A stretch of 64,000 nucleotides of DNA from Chlorobiota bacterium. Its GTDB lineage: Bacteria; Bacteroidota; Ignavibacteria; Kapaibacteriales; NICIL-2. A program made the translations under genes and the position numbers. The stretch lies in the NCBI GenBank assembly GCA_026415505.1, contig JAOAGY010000033.1, positions 1 to 64,000 on the forward strand, given 5' to 3'. Below the pieces are notes generated by a model. The model saw only the letters and a program-made list of their open reading frames with translations, made no database searches and had not been told where the DNA came from. Shown piece by piece: positions 36,469 to 44,875 of this stretch (positions within the stretch are counted from its first letter, which is position 1; each line of letters begins with the position of its first letter).

Positions 36469-36477
36469 TATTTTTGC
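36469..36477 (+). promoter_or_regulatory. Promoter -7 box TATTTTTGC for ffh-rpsP
   Basis: Exact match, 31 bases before the ffh ATG. Confidence 0.5.
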
Positions 36478-36508
36478 AGCCTTGCTGAGCATTGCAGGCA
36501 CTGACGGC

Positions 36509-37846
36509 ATGTTCGAAAGTCTCCAATCGCGGCTCGAAGAAGCCATCAAGCGACTCCGCGGTCAGGCACGCATCACCGACGACAATATCGCCGATGCGCT
36601 CGCCGAAGTGCGCCGCGCGTTGCTCGATGCCGACGTTCATTTGGACGTCGTCCGGCGCTTCATCGAGGATGTCAAAACCAAAGCGATCGGAACCGAAGTC
36701 AAGGGCAAGGTGCTGCCCGAACAGCTCATCGTCAAGATCATCTACGACGAGCTGGTCTCGATCATGGGCACCAGCAAAGCCGATCTGGTGCATGCACCGC
36801 AGCCACCGACGATCGTCATGGTCGTGGGTTTGCAAGGATCGGGGAAAACGACGTTCGCAGCCAAACTGGCAGCGATGCTGCGGAAAAAAGGGCATCAGCC
36901 GCTTCTGGTCGCCGCCGACGTCTATCGTCCAGCCGCGATCGAACAACTCAAAATGCTCGCCTCGACGATCAACGTGCCGGTGTTTTCGATGGAAGGCGCC
37001 GAGCCGGTCAACATTGCGCGCGAGTCGTTGCAGTACGCACGCAAGTTCGCCCGAACGCACGTCATCGTTGACACCGCCGGTCGGCTGGCGATCGACGAGC
37101 CGATGATGCAAGAAGTCGCGACGATTCGCCAGACGATCTCGCCGCACGAGGTGCTCTTCGTCTGCGATGCGATGACCGGTCAAGACGCCGTCAACACTGC
37201 ACGCACGTTCGACGAACGCATCGGCTTGACCGGAGTCGTTTTGAGCAAGCTCGACGGCGACGCGCGCGGCGGAGCGGCGCTTTCGATCCGCTACGTCGTC
37301 GGCAAACCGATCAAGTTCGTCAGCACAGGCGAAAAGCTCGACGCACTCGAAGTGTTCCATCCCGACCGCATCGCCTCGCGCATCTTGGGCATGGGCGATA
37401 TCGTTTCGTTCGTCGAACGTGCCCAGCAAGAATTCGACGAGGCAAAAGCAGCCGAACTCGAAGAGAAAATTCGCAAGCGCGAGTTCAACTTCGAGGATTT
37501 CCTCGAGCAACTGCGCATGATTCGGCGGATGGGATCGGTTCGCGAACTGCTCGGCATGCTGCCCGGCATGGACAAAGCGCTGCGGAACATCGAGCTGGAC
37601 GATCGCGCGTTCACAAAGATCGAAGCGATGATCCTTTCGATGACGCCGCAGGAGCGTCGCAATCCGCGCATCATCAACGGTTCGCGCCGCTTGCGTATCG
37701 CTCGTGGGAGCGGTACGACGATTCAGGATGTCAACCGGCTGCTCAAACAGTTCGAAGAAATGCAAAAACTCATGCGTGCCGTCACGACCGGGAAGGTCAA
37801 GCTCCGCAACCTTCCGACGATGATCGGCACGGGCTTCAAACGCTGA
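36509..37846 (+). CDS. ffh: Signal recognition particle protein Ffh
   Basis: 445 residues from ATG 36509. NG domain: helical N part, then the G1 loop G-L-Q-G-S-G-K-T (107-114), D-T-A-G-R and S-K-L-D-G-D-A-R-G-G. The Met-rich M domain from about residue 320 has R-R-M-G-S-V-R-E-L-L-G-M-L-P-G-M and the SRP RNA-binding R-R-L-R-I-A-R-G-S-G helix-turn-helix. No 4.5S RNA gene is evident nearby. rpsP follows after a 141-base structured gap. Confidence 0.97.
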   Translation: MFESLQSRLEEAIKRLRGQARITDDNIADALAEVRRALLDADVHLDVVRRFIEDVKTKAIGTEVKGKVLPEQLIVKIIYDELVSIMGTSKADLVHAPQPPTIVMVVGLQGSGKTTFAAKLAAMLRKKGHQPLLVAADVYRPAAIEQLKMLASTINVPVFSMEGAEPVNIARESLQYARKFARTHVIVDTAGRLAIDEPMMQEVATIRQTISPHEVLFVCDAMTGQDAVNTARTFDERIGLTGVVLSKLDGDARGGAALSIRYVVGKPIKFVSTGEKLDALEVFHPDRIASRILGMGDIVSFVERAQQEFDEAKAAELEEKIRKREFNFEDFLEQLRMIRRMGSVRELLGMLPGMDKALRNIELDDRAFTKIEAMILSMTPQERRNPRIINGSRRLRIARGSGTTIQDVNRLLKQFEEMQKLMRAVTTGKVKLRNLPTMIGTGFKR

Positions 37847-37879
37847 GAAACTGGGAGTGCACCTGTCGTGGACGCTCTG

Positions 37880-37937
37880 CGCGGCTCGTTGCCGCGGTAG
37901 CTGAAAAGCGTGCATCCGTGGTCGATGCACGAGCTAC
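37880..37937 (+). promoter_or_regulatory. Structured leader upstream of rpsP (two adjacent hairpins)
   Basis: Hairpin A pairs CGCGGC with GCCGCG (37880-37885, 37891-37896). Hairpin B begins on the next base: outer stem 37897-37902/37932-37937, one-sided bulge GAAAAG (37903-37908), inner stem 37909-37915/37925-37931 and a 9-base loop. No T-run follows, so it is not a simple terminator. It may be a ribosomal-protein leader for autoregulation of S16, or an mRNA processing structure; the function is inferred. Confidence 0.45.
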
Positions 37938-37987
37938 GACAAATCGCACTGCCGATGTATGTTTCACCATTGCGTCCTGTACAAGTC

Positions 37988-38407
37988 ATGGTTCGTCTCC
38001 GTTTGCGTCGTCGTGGTCGCACACACGATCCCTTCTACGACATTGTCGCCGTCGATGCTCGCACAAAGCGCGACGGTCGCTTCATCGAGCGCATCGGGTA
38101 CTACAATCCGATGACGCAGCCCTCGACGATCAGCGTCGATCACGAGCGAGCGATTTACTGGCTCGGTGTCGGTGCACAGATGAGCGACACGGTCCGCAAC
38201 ATTTTCCACTACGACGGTGTGCTGCTCCGACGCGCTCTCCAACGGCAGGGGCGTTCGCCTGAGGAAATCGAGCAACTCGTCGCCGAGCATCGCGAGCGTG
38301 TCCTCAAGCGCTATTGGCGCAACAAAGAAAAACGTGCCGAACGCAAACGCCGCAAAGCACAAGCTGCAGCGAGCCAGCAAGAGACCGCAGAATCGGCTGA
38401 GCAATAA
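37988..38407 (+). CDS. rpsP: 30S ribosomal protein S16 with a basic C-terminal extension
   Basis: 139 residues from ATG 37988. The bS16 core is clear: M-V-R-L-R-L-R-R-R-G, P-F-Y-D-I-V-A-V-D-A, F-I-E-R-I-G-Y-Y-N-P. Beyond about residue 80 there is a long charged tail of Lys, Arg and Glu, then an Ala-Gln-rich end, about 55 residues more than the E. coli protein (82). No Shine-Dalgarno is visible. rimM and trmD, usual partners, are absent. Co-transcribed with ffh, probably. Confidence 0.95.
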   Translation: MVRLRLRRRGRTHDPFYDIVAVDARTKRDGRFIERIGYYNPMTQPSTISVDHERAIYWLGVGAQMSDTVRNIFHYDGVLLRRALQRQGRSPEEIEQLVAEHRERVLKRYWRNKEKRAERKRRKAQAAASQQETAESAEQ

Positions 38408-38421
38408 CGCCGAATCCTGCG

Positions 38422-38883
38422 ATGCCACGATTTTCTTCGGCTACCGAGCAACTGATCGGCGGTGAGTGGATCGCCGAACGTCGTCTGCTCGGTAGGCTCA
38501 CACGGACTGCCTTCGCAATAGCCGGCATGCTCTGGCTGCCGCTTTTGTGGTTCGGAATCGAACCGCACGAGCGGCAGCTTTTTTCGACGACGCAGTACCA
38601 GTTGTACCTGCTGCTTCTGACGCTGTGGGGCTACGACTATCGCCGGCAGATGCGACGTGCCGAGTATGTTCTCCAATTGGCTGTGTCGCAAGCGGTCGCT
38701 CCCCAGAACATCGGTTGGGACGATGTTCTTGCCGGTGGTCGCGTCTCGCTTTTCGATGTGTTGCGTCGCAGGCAGGGTTCGCGCGGCTGGTTCGCCGTCG
38801 TGTTTACGTGGTGTTTGCTCGTCGGCAGCTATGCTCTGCTGAGCCGGCAAGTGTTTCGTATGGTCGCAATCATCGCTGATTAG
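38422..38883 (+). CDS. Small membrane protein of unknown function
   Basis: 153 residues, not recognised. Three hydrophobic segments: about 25-47 (aromatic and Leu-rich), 60-72 (Y-Q-L-Y-L-L-L-L) and 122-140. The loop from 73 to 118 is basic near its start and then neutral, and the C-terminus is very short, so an in/out orientation is unclear. It sits 14 bases after rpsP and 2 bases before the UXS-like epimerase, so it belongs to this run, but context gives no clear role. Confidence 0.6.
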   Translation: MPRFSSATEQLIGGEWIAERRLLGRLTRTAFAIAGMLWLPLLWFGIEPHERQLFSTTQYQLYLLLLTLWGYDYRRQMRRAEYVLQLAVSQAVAPQNIGWDDVLAGGRVSLFDVLRRRQGSRGWFAVVFTWCLLVGSYALLSRQVFRMVAIIAD

Positions 38884-38885
38884 AC

Positions 38886-39827
38886 GTGGCACGCATTGTC
38901 ATCACTGGCGGCGCTGGGTTTCTCGGTTCGCATCTGTGCGATCGGTTCGTCCAGCGAGGCGACGACGTGATTTGTTTGGACAACCTCATCACCGGATCGC
39001 CCGACAACATCGCACACCTGATCGGCAAACCGAATTTCCACTTCATCTGCCACGACGTGACCAATTTCATCTACGTCGAGGGTCACGTCGATTACGTGCT
39101 GCATTTTGCATCGCCCGCGTCGCCGATGGACTACTTGCGGTTTCCGATTCAGACGCTCAAGGTCGGTTCCCTCGGCACGCACAAAGCACTCGGTTTTGCG
39201 AAAGCCAAACGGGCGCGATTTTTGCTCGCCAGCACCAGCGAGGTGTACGGCGATCCACTCGTTCATCCGCAGCCGGAGAGCTATTGGGGAAACGTCAATC
39301 CCGTCGGCTTGCGCGGTGTGTACGACGAAGCCAAGCGCTTTGCCGAAGCGATGACCATGGCGTATCACCGCTATCACGGACTGGACACCCGCATCGCACG
39401 CATTTTCAACACGTATGGCGAGCGGATGCGGCTCGACGATGGGCGGATGATCCCAGCTTTTATGACGCAAGCTCTTCGCGGCGAGCCGCTGACGGTCTTC
39501 GGCGACGGTTCGCAAACGCGCTCGATTTGCTACGTCAGCGACATGGTCGAAGGTATCGTTCGCTTGCTCGAATCCGACGTCGTCGAGCCGGTCAATCTCG
39601 GCAATCCCGACGAAATCTCGGTTCTCCAGCTCGCCGAGGAAATTCGAACGCTCGTCGGTTCGTCGAGTCCGATCGAGTTTCGCTCGCTACCGGAAGACGA
39701 TCCGAAAGTCCGCCAGCCCGACATCAGCCGTGCACGCAGTCTTCTCGGCTGGGAGCCGCGCGTGTCACGGGCAGAAGGCTTGAGACGAACGGCGGACTAT
39801 TTTCGCCGGCGCCTAACCATTCCGTAG
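38886..39827 (+). CDS. NAD-dependent epimerase/dehydratase, UDP-glucuronate decarboxylase (UXS) type
   Basis: 313 residues from a GTG. SDR fold: G-G-A-G-F-L-G-S-H (8-16), D-N-L-I-T-G, the active Y-D-E-A-K and the conserved [17 protein letters not shown] type region. The H-F-A-S-P-A-S-P-x-D-Y and N-P-x-G-x-R-x-x-Y-D-E-A-K-R combination is that of UXS, which makes UDP-xylose from UDP-glucuronate. Supplies a sugar nucleotide for surface polysaccharide. Confidence 0.9.
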   Translation: MARIVITGGAGFLGSHLCDRFVQRGDDVICLDNLITGSPDNIAHLIGKPNFHFICHDVTNFIYVEGHVDYVLHFASPASPMDYLRFPIQTLKVGSLGTHKALGFAKAKRARFLLASTSEVYGDPLVHPQPESYWGNVNPVGLRGVYDEAKRFAEAMTMAYHRYHGLDTRIARIFNTYGERMRLDDGRMIPAFMTQALRGEPLTVFGDGSQTRSICYVSDMVEGIVRLLESDVVEPVNLGNPDEISVLQLAEEIRTLVGSSSPIEFRSLPEDDPKVRQPDISRARSLLGWEPRVSRAEGLRRTADYFRRRLTIP

Positions 39828-39836
39828 CAATGCGCG

Positions 39837-41222
39837 ATGTGTCGGAGTGTTCGTTTTCGCGCGTTCCGCTGGTTGATCGCCTGCGGGATTGCTCTTTGTT
39901 TCAGCGTCGCCGATGTGTGGGCAGCAAGCGGCGGCAGTCGGTCGGAGGAAATCTTCATCGCGCTCGGATGGATCGTCGTCGTCCTGCTTGCAGCCCGCAT
40001 CGGTAGCGCGATCGAGCGCATCGGTCAACCGCCGGTGCTCGGCGAAATACTCGCGGGAGTCGTGCTCAGTGGTTTTGCGCTCGTCGGTGTCCACTGGCTG
40101 GAGCCGATGCGCACGAGCGTCGTCATGCGATTCCTGGCGGAAGTCGGCACGATCGTGCTGCTGTTCCAAATCGGCTTGGAATCGAATCTCGAACAGTTCC
40201 GTCGCGTCGGACTGCGAGCGACACTCGTCGGTACCGTCGGTGTCTTCTTTCCGTTCGTCGGTGGGTACTTTCTGGGGCAGTACCTCTATCCGGAGGGAGG
40301 CGCCAACATGCACATTTTCTTGGGTGCCACACTGACGGCGACATCGGTTGGCATATCTGTTCGTGTCTTCCGTGACCTCGGCGTTGCCAGCAGCAAAGAA
40401 ACGAGCATCATTTTGGGTGCGGCTGTCATTGACGACGTTCTCGGCGTGGTAATCCTCGCCGTCGTTCAGGGATTGGTCAAGACCGGGACGTTCGAGCTGC
40501 TCGACGTGGCGATCATCATCGGGAAATCGTTGCTCTTTTTGGTCGGTGCGATCGTCGTCGGTGGGCGTCTGGCGCCGTGGCTGGCGCGATGGATGGCGCG
40601 ACTGAGCACTTCGACGACGATGAAATTCGCCGTGCCGATAGCGGTTTGTTTCCTCGCATCGTTCGTCGCTTACCTGGCTGACTTGGCGCCAATCATCGGA
40701 GCGTTCGGTGCTGGATTGATCCTCGATCGTGTGCACTTCGACATCTACCGTGCGCCGCAAATCGTCGAGGAAATCGAGCACGATATTCTGCCCGATCTCG
40801 GTGAGCCGCATCGCTCTCGCTTGGTGGGAATTCTCCAGAGGCATCGTCTCCATCACATCGAGGAGTTGATTCAGCCGCTGGCGTACTTTTTCGTGCCGAT
40901 GTTCTTCGTGATGACCGGCTTCAGCGTGGATTTGCGCACGTTCGGTACGCTCGGTGTCGTCGTTGCGGGTCTTCTCATCACGCTCGTTGCAGTGGTCGGA
41001 AAGCTGGTGGCTGGTGCGGTTGCGGGATCGGTCCGACGATGGATCGTCGGTTGGGGTATGGTGCCGCGAGGGGAAGTGGGGTTGATCTTTGCGTCGGTCG
41101 GTTTGGGTATCGGTGTCGTCACTGCCGAAGAGTATTCGGCGATCATGCTCATGGTGATGCTGACGACGCTGGTCACGCCGATCGTGCTCGGTCGGTTGCT
41201 ACGGCGAGGTTCTGCATCGTAG
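39837..41222 (+). CDS. Cation:proton antiporter, CPA2 family
   Basis: 461 residues with a basic N-terminus and about 13 hydrophobic segments. Key CPA2 features: G-Q-P-P-V-L-G-E-I-L-A-G (around 63-74), the ion-binding pair in A-A-V-I-D-D-V-L-G, and A-P-I-I-G-A-F-G-A-G-L-I-L-D. No C-terminal RCK/TrkA domain, so regulation must be separate. It exchanges Na+ or K+ for H+ across the inner membrane. The intervening loop between helices (about 300-345) is unusually long and charged. Confidence 0.88.
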   Translation: MCRSVRFRAFRWLIACGIALCFSVADVWAASGGSRSEEIFIALGWIVVVLLAARIGSAIERIGQPPVLGEILAGVVLSGFALVGVHWLEPMRTSVVMRFLAEVGTIVLLFQIGLESNLEQFRRVGLRATLVGTVGVFFPFVGGYFLGQYLYPEGGANMHIFLGATLTATSVGISVRVFRDLGVASSKETSIILGAAVIDDVLGVVILAVVQGLVKTGTFELLDVAIIIGKSLLFLVGAIVVGGRLAPWLARWMARLSTSTTMKFAVPIAVCFLASFVAYLADLAPIIGAFGAGLILDRVHFDIYRAPQIVEEIEHDILPDLGEPHRSRLVGILQRHRLHHIEELIQPLAYFFVPMFFVMTGFSVDLRTFGTLGVVVAGLLITLVAVVGKLVAGAVAGSVRRWIVGWGMVPRGEVGLIFASVGLGIGVVTAEEYSAIMLMVMLTTLVTPIVLGRLLRRGSAS

Positions 41223-41256
41223 TTTGCAATCGGACCACAACTGAACCGATGCAATC

Positions 41257-41595
41257 ATGGCACGCGTTCCTCTCTACAAGCTGGCACACGGACGCAGCGG
41301 CGACAAAGGCGATGCCGCCAATTGCGGCGTCATTGCCTATCGTGCGGAATGGTATCCCATCCTCCGCGATTACCTGACCGCCGAGCGAGTGCAAGAGTAT
41401 TTCGCGGGCATCTGTACCGGTCCGGTCGAACGTTACGAACTGCCGAATCTGTGGGCGCTCAACTTCATTCTGCACGGAGCACTCGGCGGCGGCGGGACAG
41501 TCTCGCTCAAGCTCGATGCGCAAGGCAAAACGATCGCATCGGCGATGCTGATGATGGAGATCGACGTGCCCGACGACATCGCCGCATCGCTATGA
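41257..41595 (+). CDS. AtuA-like small domain protein
   Basis: 112 residues. Residues 4-100 match the small C-terminal domain of AtuA (acyclic terpene utilisation) proteins, here alone: Y-K-L-A-H-G-R-S-G-D-K-G-D-A-A-N-C-G-V-I-A, then W-Y-P-I-L and N-F-I-L-H-G-A-L-G-G-G-G. The family has no proven reaction. In many genomes it sits with acyl-CoA metabolism genes, but here the neighbours are an antiporter and a GNAT protein (4-base overlap). Confidence 0.7.
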   Translation: MARVPLYKLAHGRSGDKGDAANCGVIAYRAEWYPILRDYLTAERVQEYFAGICTGPVERYELPNLWALNFILHGALGGGGTVSLKLDAQGKTIASAMLMMEIDVPDDIAASL

Positions 41596-42083
41596 GCACT
41601 GTTCGTATCGAGCCGCTCACTGCAGAACGCTTCGAGGAATTCTATCGCCTCGTTTGCGCCTTGGCAGAGTACGAGCGACTTTCCCCGCCGGACGATGCTG
41701 CACGCCAGCGGCTCTATCGCGACGGCTTCGAGCATACTCCACCACGATACGAAGCGCTGCTGGCGATGGTAGATAGCGCTGCGTGCGGCTATTGCATGTT
41801 TTTCGAAACGTACTCGTCGTTCCGCGCAGCGCCGACGCTGTTTCTGGAAGACATCTTTGTATTGCCCCAGTGGCGCTTTCGGGGAGTCGGACGTGCGATG
41901 ATGCGACATTTGGCACGCATTGCGGTCGAACGTGGCTGCCAGCGGATGGAATGGCTCGTCCTCGATTGGAACGAACCGGCGCATCGCTTCTATCGGACAA
42001 TCGGAGCCGAGCGGCTGGTTCAGTGGCAATTGTATCGGCTCAGCGACGACAACCTCGCTCGTCTTGCCGATGAATCCGCGTAA
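41592..42083 (+). CDS. GNAT family N-acetyltransferase
   Basis: 163 residues from ATG 41592. The acetyl-CoA loop is V-L-P-Q-W-R-F-R-G-V-G-R-A-M-M (R/Q-x-x-G-x-G/A form), preceded by L-F-L-E-D-I-F and followed by W-N-E-P-A-H-R-F-Y-R-T-I-G-A. The layout is that of diamine acetyltransferase/RimI-like enzymes (SpeG-distant, SAT1-like), which acetylate small amines. The acceptor is uncertain. Its start overlaps the AtuA-like gene, and its end overlaps the next gene. Confidence 0.88.
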   Translation: MSTVRIEPLTAERFEEFYRLVCALAEYERLSPPDDAARQRLYRDGFEHTPPRYEALLAMVDSAACGYCMFFETYSSFRAAPTLFLEDIFVLPQWRFRGVGRAMMRHLARIAVERGCQRMEWLVLDWNEPAHRFYRTIGAERLVQWQLYRLSDDNLARLADESA

Positions 42084-43422
42084 GGTGTTCGTGGTCGCGG
42101 TCGGTGTCGCGATACTGCTCACGTCGGCGATTGCGTCGGCGCAATCGGGCATGACGCGGGACGAATTCTACCGGAAGCTCGAATCGTATTTCGACCGCGA
42201 ACTCATCGGCGACCTCGACAGCGCATTCCCCGATCCTCGAAGCGTGACGTTCTACTCGTGGGATGCGGGCGATTTCTCCGGCGACGGGAATTACGACTTG
42301 GCATGCGTCGTTCGCCACCGAGCTGAGAAAGACAAACGCCTGTGGGTGTACTTGTTCGTGGATACCGATGGCTTTCTGACGCTCGTCACGCGGAAAGAAT
42401 ATCGCTTCGTCGAGTTGCCGTTGGAAGTCGGTGTCGTCGTGCGATACGGCGTGTGCTACGTCACCGAAAAGCTCCAGCAATTCAACTGGCGCATCACGGG
42501 GTTCCGATTCGACGGCATTGCCCTGCTGACGGTGAGCGAGTATCGAACGCAGCGTGTCGGCAGTTTCACGCTCGATCGCTCGCTCGATTACATGCGACTG
42601 CAAATTGCCGAGCGAGTGACGACGACGCTGACGGGGAATCTCGCCGTCGAACGCAAGTGCGCGGTCGTTCCGATTTATCCGCGCGGTGTCATACCGGGTC
42701 ATGGCTATCGCCGTCGTGCTCAGGCATCGAGCATCGACTACGTCCAGCGCGGCGCGTACTACTGGAGCGGTCCGGACGACTGCTCGACGACGCTCGCCGG
42801 AGCTTACGATACGAGCTACCTCTACCTGACCATTGCCGTCCGCGACGACGAAGTGGTCACGGCATATTGCGACACGTGTCCCGCCGATCGGCTGGAGTTG
42901 TGGTTCGATTTGTACATGCCGGACTCGACGCTGCCGAGCATAGCGCTGCGCCGCGAAAAGCGTGGTGTCTCGATTCGTCGGCGTCCCGACGCGCCGCTTG
43001 TCGGCATTGGCATCCATCTGGGGAATTTCGACGCGCAACCGGCGTCGGTCAAACTGCTCGTCAGCGATAGCAGCATGCTCACGCGGCTGCGGATGAAAGC
43101 GTTCGCCGACGTGGCAATTCATGCAGAACGACAAAGCGAGGGATACGTCGTCCGACTACGCATCCCGTGGCTGCTGATGTCCGGCGATCGAATACCGCCA
43201 TTCCGCAAACCGACGCCACTCGGTGTGCTCGTCAGCATTACCGATGTGGACAATGAATTCCGTCCGGAGGAGGCAACGATTTTCTGCAATGCGATGTACG
43301 ATCCGAGCATTGTCGCTACCGAAGGCGAACTCGTCATCCTGCCGGAAGGCGAAGGGTACGGCAATGTCGAGTACGTCTATGCCGAGCGAATCGTCGAACA
43401 ACTCCAGCGAGGCGGTTTTTAG
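42070..43422 (+). CDS. Secreted protein with FG-GAP-like and CBM9-like regions, function unknown
   Basis: 450 residues from ATG 42070. Signal peptide 1-25 (A-S-A-Q-S). An N-terminal F-S-G-D-G-N-Y-D-L element resembles an FG-GAP calcium loop. The C-terminal half (about 225-440) resembles the CBM9/DOMON-like domain: Y-Y-W-S-G-P-D-D, L-Y-L-T-I-A-V-R-D-D, D-R-L-E-L-W-F-D, and a strand-rich end. CBM9-like domains of this type occur in secreted sugar-binding or heme-related proteins. Two Cys near 273-276 may bridge. No enzyme motif is seen. Confidence 0.65.
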   Translation: MNPRKVFVVAVGVAILLTSAIASAQSGMTRDEFYRKLESYFDRELIGDLDSAFPDPRSVTFYSWDAGDFSGDGNYDLACVVRHRAEKDKRLWVYLFVDTDGFLTLVTRKEYRFVELPLEVGVVVRYGVCYVTEKLQQFNWRITGFRFDGIALLTVSEYRTQRVGSFTLDRSLDYMRLQIAERVTTTLTGNLAVERKCAVVPIYPRGVIPGHGYRRRAQASSIDYVQRGAYYWSGPDDCSTTLAGAYDTSYLYLTIAVRDDEVVTAYCDTCPADRLELWFDLYMPDSTLPSIALRREKRGVSIRRRPDAPLVGIGIHLGNFDAQPASVKLLVSDSSMLTRLRMKAFADVAIHAERQSEGYVVRLRIPWLLMSGDRIPPFRKPTPLGVLVSITDVDNEFRPEEATIFCNAMYDPSIVATEGELVILPEGEGYGNVEYVYAERIVEQLQRGGF

Positions 43423-43424
43423 CG

Positions 43425-44159
43425 ATGGTGGATCGAATTTTTCGTACCGACGAGCGCTACGCTCTTACCGGTCCACACGGACGGTGGGAGGAGCTGCGAT
43501 TCATCCTTCGAGTTGCGTGGGAGTTCGTGCGTGGCTTTCGAGCGCTGCATTTCGTCGGTCCGTGCATCACGGTATTCGGTTCGGCGCGCATCGGCGAAGA
43601 CCATCCGTATTACGACCTGGCTCGGCGTGTGGGCAGAGCGATCGCTGAGCTCGGCTTTACGGTGATGACAGGTGGCGGACCTGGCTTGATGGAAGCAGCC
43701 AATCGCGGTGCACGCGAAGCCGGCGGTCGCTCGATCGGTTGCAATATCGAACTGCCGCACGAGCAGCAGCCGAACGCATATCTCGATCGGTGGATCACCG
43801 TGCGGTACTTTTTCGTGCGGAAGGTGCTGCTGGTCAAGTATTCCTACGGTTTCGTTGTTCTGCCCGGCGGTATCGGTACGCTCGACGAGCTGTTCGAGGC
43901 GCTGACACTGATTCAAACCGGAAAGATAGAGCGATTCCCGGTTGTGCTCATGGGCACTCAGTACTGGGCGTCAGTCGAGACATTGCTCGATCAGATGGCA
44001 GAGGAAGGCACGATCTCGCCCACCGATCGCGAGCTGATACTGGTGACCGATTCGGTCGAGGCGATGCGTGAACACCTGGAGCGGTATGCGGTCGAGCGCT
44101 TCCACCTTCAGCGAGTTGTCATGTTGCGACCGATGCGTATCCTGGGCGAAAAAGTGTAG
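43425..44159 (+). CDS. LOG family protein (TIGR00730, Rossmann)
   Basis: 244 residues. Family motifs: V-F-G-S-A-R, the G-G-G-P-G-L-M-E-A-A-N-R-G-A loop, and P-G-G-I-G-T-L-D-E. Members are cytokinin-activating phosphoribohydrolases or PpnN-like nucleotide hydrolases; in bacteria most are the latter type or unassigned. It starts 2 bases after the secreted protein's stop. It ends the group before the ATPase operon promoter. Confidence 0.9.
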   Translation: MVDRIFRTDERYALTGPHGRWEELRFILRVAWEFVRGFRALHFVGPCITVFGSARIGEDHPYYDLARRVGRAIAELGFTVMTGGGPGLMEAANRGAREAGGRSIGCNIELPHEQQPNAYLDRWITVRYFFVRKVLLVKYSYGFVVLPGGIGTLDELFEALTLIQTGKIERFPVVLMGTQYWASVETLLDQMAEEGTISPTDRELILVTDSVEAMREHLERYAVERFHLQRVVMLRPMRILGEKV

Positions 44160-44199
44160 CGTTGTGGGTCCCAAGGTGGGGGATGGTATCGCGCTGCCA

Positions 44200-44208
44200 T
44201 ATTTTTGC
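44200..44208 (+). promoter_or_regulatory. Promoter -7 box TATTTTTGC for the ATP synthase operon
   Basis: Exact match, 32 bases before the atpZ GTG start. Confidence 0.5.
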
Positions 44209-44240
44209 GACCTGTTACGAGGTTCTTTGAGCGCACGAGC

Positions 44241-44516
44241 GTGACCGACCGACCGCTGCTGACACCGTCGAAGACTGCACTCCGTCAACTTGCGCCGCTT
44301 GCGACGCTCGGCGTCGAGCTTGCGGTGACAGCGCTTGCCGGCGGTGGGCTGGGATGGTTGCTCGATAACGCGACCGAGATGCGTCCGCTGTGGACGATCG
44401 TCGGATTCGTGTTCGGTGTGATTGCAGCGATCGTGCAATTTGTTCGCACTATCGCGCGATTGGATCGGCAGCGGTCAGCCGAGCGAAAGTCGGATCAATC
44501 ACCAGCGAAACATTGA
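44241..44516 (+). CDS. atpZ: AtpZ-like ATP synthase accessory membrane protein
   Basis: 91 residues from GTG 44241; a TTG at 44205 would add 12 residues but overlaps the promoter box. Two membrane helices (about 26-45 and 52-72). The glycine-rich A-G-G-G-L-G-W-L-L-D between them and the G-F-V-F-G turn match the AtpZ/AtpI-type protein preceding ATPase operons. Its stop overlaps the next start. Confidence 0.7.
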   Translation: MTDRPLLTPSKTALRQLAPLATLGVELAVTALAGGGLGWLLDNATEMRPLWTIVGFVFGVIAAIVQFVRTIARLDRQRSAERKSDQSPAKH

Positions 44517-44872
44517 GCCAGACCAGCCACATCGTCCTGAGCGCGGCTGTCGGGATTTTGCTCAGTGCGGCAAACATCGCCGCTGGATTGCTGGTGGCAC
44601 GGCGAGCACAGCGTCTGCCGGTCAATCGAGCGACGGCACTGGTGCTGACGGCAATGGCGATCCGACTGGTGGCGATGGTCGTGCTGATCGCAGTAGCGGT
44701 GACGCTGTTCGATCTGCACAAGCTCGCGCTGGCGCTGGCGCTCATGATCTCGTTTTTTGTGATGGTGGTGCTCGAAGCTTTTTTTTTACACGCTCGTCAC
44801 GAAAAAGCTAAGGCGCCACTGGTCAAACGTCGCCGCTATCGGCGTCCTCGAGTACCGTTTACAGTGTGGTAA
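44513..44872 (+). CDS. atpI: ATP synthase accessory membrane protein, AtpI-like
   Basis: 119 residues from TTG 44513 (TTGA overlap with the previous stop), since no ATG or GTG lies at a good position. About four hydrophobic segments (10-30, 42-60, 62-80, 82-100), then a Lys/Arg-rich tail. AtpI is thought to assist c-ring assembly. Similarity is low by eye, so the call rests mainly on position and topology. Confidence 0.6.
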   Translation: MSQTSHIVLSAAVGILLSAANIAAGLLVARRAQRLPVNRATALVLTAMAIRLVAMVVLIAVAVTLFDLHKLALALALMISFFVMVVLEAFFLHARHEKAKAPLVKRRRYRRPRVPFTVW

Positions 44873-44875
44873 CGC

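Noticed and set aside
36356-37930. 524-codon minus-strand frame antisense to ffh
   Set aside because: Shadow of ffh; composition is dominated by Arg, His and Asp.
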